Shown piece by piece: positions 6,652 through 8,856 of a stretch of DNA of 8,856 bases (within the stretch, counting starts at the first letter, position 1; every line of letters begins with the position of its first letter). A program made the position numbers and the translations under genes. Location: contig JAOUQA010000065.1 of assembly GCA_029879605.1 (NCBI GenBank), forward strand, positions 1-8,856, written 5' to 3'. The DNA is from Gammaproteobacteria bacterium (lineage in GTDB: Bacteria > Pseudomonadota > Gammaproteobacteria > SZUA-229). The notes under the pieces were generated by a model, which was not told the DNA's origin, ran no database searches, and saw nothing but the letters and a program-made list of their open reading frames with translations.

Positions 6652-7593
6652 ATGAATGCATTTGAAAAGCTCATAGGTGAATCGGCTGAATTTAAATCAG
6701 TGTTGAGATCGGCTGAAATAGTAGCTGCGACCGATGTCACTGTGTTGATTGAAGGTGAAACCGGTACGGGTAAGGAATTACTGGCCCAGGCAATACATGA
6801 GTCCAGTTCTCGAAATAATAAGCCATTTGTAACTATCAATTGTGCGGCATTGCCTGAATCCCTGGTGGAGTCTGAGTTATTTGGTCATAAAAAAGGTTCA
6901 TTTACTGGTGCGGTGAGTGATCATCCAGGTTATATAAAGCAGGCTGAAGGCGGCACTGTTTTTCTGGATGAAATCGGTGAGTTGCCATTATCTGTACAGG
7001 CAAAATTATTACGTTTTATTGAATATGGAGAATGTCAGTGTGTGGGTGATGCAATACCACATAATATTGATGTTCGCCTGGTTGCGGCAACTAACCGCAA
7101 TATTGCCGAGCAGGTTAAAAAAGGACTGTTTCGGGAAGACCTGTATTATCGATTGAAAATTGTTCCACTCGAATTGCCTTCGTTGAAAAAACGAGAAAAA
7201 GATATTTTATTAATCGTGAATTATTTTATTGCCTCCCTGGCTGAGCAGTATGGTAAGGCTAAACCCCGGTTTACCTCGTCCGCATTGAAGCAGTTACAGA
7301 ATTATAGCTGGCCGGGTAATGTAAGAGAGTTGCGCAATTTATGTGAACGCCTGGTGGTATTATTAGCCGGGCAGGAAATTACGGAAACTAATTTGCCCGT
7401 CGATATTGTTTCATCAGATACGAGTTCGTCAGGATTTAAATTACCCTTGCATGGTTTGAATCTCGAGTACCTGGAAATGGATTTGCTGAAGCAGGCATTA
7501 GGCGTAAGTGGCGGTAATAAAAGCCGCGCAGCAAGATTGCTGGGAATTAGTCGTGATGCTTTTTTATATCGATTAAAGAAATATTCTATTTGA
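6652..7593 (+). CDS. PspF-like sigma-54-dependent transcriptional activator without receiver domain
   Basis: The 313-residue bacterial enhancer-binding protein consists of an AAA+ domain from its first residues and a C-terminal Fis-type helix-turn-helix. Visible elements are Walker A GETGTGKE (35-42), the sigma-54 contact loop GSFTGA (82-87, Ser in place of the usual Ala at position two), Walker B TVFLDEIGEL (102-111, Asp106 Glu107), sensor-I AATNRN (145-150), arginine fingers Arg161 and Arg167 in FREDLYYRL, SWPGNVREL, and a helix-turn-helix in GNKSRAARLLGISRDAF (288-304). Its size and lack of an N-terminal regulatory domain resemble PspF (about 325 residues), so activity is probably controlled by a separate protein or by expression level. 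pspA is not nearby, so I do not name it pspF. ATG 6652 is preceded by AGGT (6640-6643). The upstream gap of 17 bases suggests co-transcription with the membrane protein. Confidence 0.93.
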   Translation: MNAFEKLIGESAEFKSVLRSAEIVAATDVTVLIEGETGTGKELLAQAIHESSSRNNKPFVTINCAALPESLVESELFGHKKGSFTGAVSDHPGYIKQAEGGTVFLDEIGELPLSVQAKLLRFIEYGECQCVGDAIPHNIDVRLVAATNRNIAEQVKKGLFREDLYYRLKIVPLELPSLKKREKDILLIVNYFIASLAEQYGKAKPRFTSSALKQLQNYSWPGNVRELRNLCERLVVLLAGQEITETNLPVDIVSSDTSSSGFKLPLHGLNLEYLEMDLLKQALGVSGGNKSRAARLLGISRDAFLYRLKKYSI

Positions 7594-7667
7594 TTTTTAA
7601 TTTCAAATTTCTGAATCAAAGAGACATTTAATAGGGTGGGTTCAGTATTAATTTTTTTTATATGTCT

Positions 7668-7672
7668 AAGGA
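7668..7672 (+). promoter_or_regulatory. Shine-Dalgarno AAGGA deciding a TTG start
   Basis: AAGGA lies six bases before TTG 7679, and an in-frame stop (TAA 7667-7669) overlaps it, so translation cannot start further upstream. It supports TTG 7679 over the next in-frame ATG at residue 25, which would cut into the first membrane segment. Confidence 0.7.
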
Positions 7673-7678
7673 TATATA

Positions 7679-8856
7679 TTGAACCAGGTATTAACTGATA
7701 AATTTTACAGCCAGGCTTATTTTGACCAGGTGCGTCTACTGTATCGTGGAATGCCTGCTTCATTAATCGCCAATATTCTTACTGCTATTCTTCTTGTTGC
7801 TGCCCAGTGGGTGGCAATACATTCTCAGATATTAGTTACCTGGTTTTCAGTTGCTATAACTGTTGTTGTTCTTCGTGGCTTATTGTTCCTGGCGTATAAA
7901 AAAATCAAACCCGGTGATGAGTCTATGTCAGCCTGGGGATTGTATTTTAATACAGGGTCTTCCCTGTCAGCCCTGGTATTGGGTTCTGCGGGTGTTTTTT
8001 TATTTCCAGAAAATAATCCATTGCACCAGGTTATGTGTGCCTTTGTTCTTGTTGGTATGGCATCAGGTGCACTTTCATCTTTATCCTATGGCAAATATAC
8101 CTACCCCCTTTATTTAAGTCTTATTCTGGCTCCGTTATTTTTAAGTTTAACGATGGAGGGTACTGAGCTTTCCTATATTCTTATGTTGATGCTGATCCTG
8201 GCTTATGTATTTATGTTGAAAAGTGGGATGCAAATACACGAAAATTCTGAACAGAATATTATCTTAAGGCTTGAAGCTGTATCAAAGGAAGAAGCCCTGG
8301 AGCAGGCTCAGCAAAAGCATGATCTACATATTAAAAGCACCCCGATGGGCGTAATAGAATGGGATGTTGGTTTCTGTGTTACTGAATGGAATCCGAGTGC
8401 TGAAAAAATATTTGGTTATTCTAGAGAAGAAGCTTTGGGTAAAAATGCCAGGAACCTGATTCTTACCGATGAGGTTATTGAGCATGTTGATGAAGTGTGG
8501 GAGCATTTATTAAATGCTAAAGGCGGGTTTCGTAGCAGGAATGAAAATATTCGTAAAGACGGGAAGTTTATTACCTGTGAATGGTACAACACACCACTTA
8601 AAAATAATGATGGTGTGGTTATAGGTGTTGCTTCCCTGGTAGAGGATATTACTGAGCGAGTGCAAGCAGAAAACGAGTTGTGGGCTACTAAAGAGGAAGC
8701 TGAAAAGGCAAACAGGGCTAAATCAGACTTTTTATCACGAATGAGTCATGAACTGCGTACGCCAATGAATGCAGTGCTGGGTTTCGCCCAGTTATTAGAA
8801 GTCGATTTACCTGAAGGCAGGGACAGGGATAATGCCAGGGAAATATTAAAGTCTGG
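7679..8856 (+). CDS. Membrane-bound PAS sensor histidine kinase, 3' end outside window
   Basis: There are 392 codons from TTG 7679 to the window edge with no stop, so the catalytic ATPase domain and anything beyond are missing. The N-terminal part has about six hydrophobic segments (near 25-47, 50-72, 83-106, 113-136, 138-157, 163-179) that I cannot assign to a named sensor family. A coiled linker follows. A PAS domain with its C-terminal PAC strands spans about 214-335, from STPMGVIEWD to VEDITERVQAE. A second helical linker leads to a HisKA domain with FLSRMSHELRTPMNAVLGFAQLLE, in which His357 is the expected phosphorylation site. Kinases of this layout are often hybrids with a receiver domain further on, which cannot be seen here. 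The neighbouring activator has no receiver domain, so direct phosphotransfer to it is not expected. The gene follows the activator after 85 bases and may share its transcript. Confidence 0.88.
   Translation, partial: MNQVLTDKFYSQAYFDQVRLLYRGMPASLIANILTAILLVAAQWVAIHSQILVTWFSVAITVVVLRGLLFLAYKKIKPGDESMSAWGLYFNTGSSLSALVLGSAGVFLFPENNPLHQVMCAFVLVGMASGALSSLSYGKYTYPLYLSLILAPLFLSLTMEGTELSYILMLMLILAYVFMLKSGMQIHENSEQNIILRLEAVSKEEALEQAQQKHDLHIKSTPMGVIEWDVGFCVTEWNPSAEKIFGYSREEALGKNARNLILTDEVIEHVDEVWEHLLNAKGGFRSRNENIRKDGKFITCEWYNTPLKNNDGVVIGVASLVEDITERVQAENELWATKEEAEKANRAKSDFLSRMSHELRTPMNAVLGFAQLLEVDLPEGRDRDNAREILKS

Noticed and set aside
7611..7659. CTGAATC ... GGTTCAG stem followed by a T-run as a terminator between the activator and the kinase
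   Set aside because: The loop is 21 bases, the stem contains a G-T pair, and the T-run begins several bases after the stem; not a convincing intrinsic terminator.
7662..7682. Six-codon open frame (MSKDIY) whose stop overlaps the TTG start of the kinase gene
   Set aside because: No ribosome site at a usable distance from its ATG; the overlap is probably incidental.
7302..7763. 153-codon minus-strand open frame
   Set aside because: It is antisense to the 3' half of the activator, whose motifs are unambiguous, and has no recognisable protein features.

Overview
The window reads as a chromosomal segment of a gammaproteobacterium of moderate G+C content. The main reason is a full-length PepN that tracks the enterobacterial enzyme closely along its whole length. 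Two membrane proteins belong to families usually labelled as sulfate or sulfite exporters. That would fit a free-living, possibly sulfur-oxidising lineage, but both family names are weak functional evidence and I assign no genus.

Layout. Positions 1-1381 (minus strand) hold the 5' part of an enlarged YeiH-type membrane protein whose 3' end lies outside the window. A long non-coding stretch (1394-2066) separates it from the divergent pepN (2067-4670, plus). This stretch has an AT-rich half, a less AT-rich half, and several GTTAA-based inverted repeats, two of which frame a candidate pepN promoter. A minus-strand gene for an extended-SDR-like NAD(P)-binding protein (4736 to about 5758) converges on pepN. 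Its Rossmann motif is encoded upstream of the first ATG, GTG or TTG codon in the frame, and the usual catalytic Tyr-x3-Lys is not visible.

Divergent from the SDR gene is a plus-strand run: a TauE/SafE-labelled (COG2836/DsbD_2-like) membrane protein with an HCxGMCGG motif and a His-rich tail (5924-6634), a PspF-like sigma-54 activator without a receiver domain (6652-7593), and a membrane-bound PAS histidine kinase cut by the window end (7679-8856). The gaps of 17 and 85 bases suggest co-transcription.

How the genes might work together: pepN is housekeeping peptide catabolism. The last three genes look like a membrane transport or redox function with its own sigma-54 activator and a sensor kinase. 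No receiver domain and no convincing -24/-12 promoter are visible here, so the activator's target and the kinase's partner are unknown. No tRNA, rRNA, CRISPR array, insertion sequence or phage gene was seen. The most unusual points are the missing canonical start and altered active site of the SDR gene, the inverted repeats at the pepN promoter, and the receiver-less activator and kinase beside a metal-motif membrane protein.
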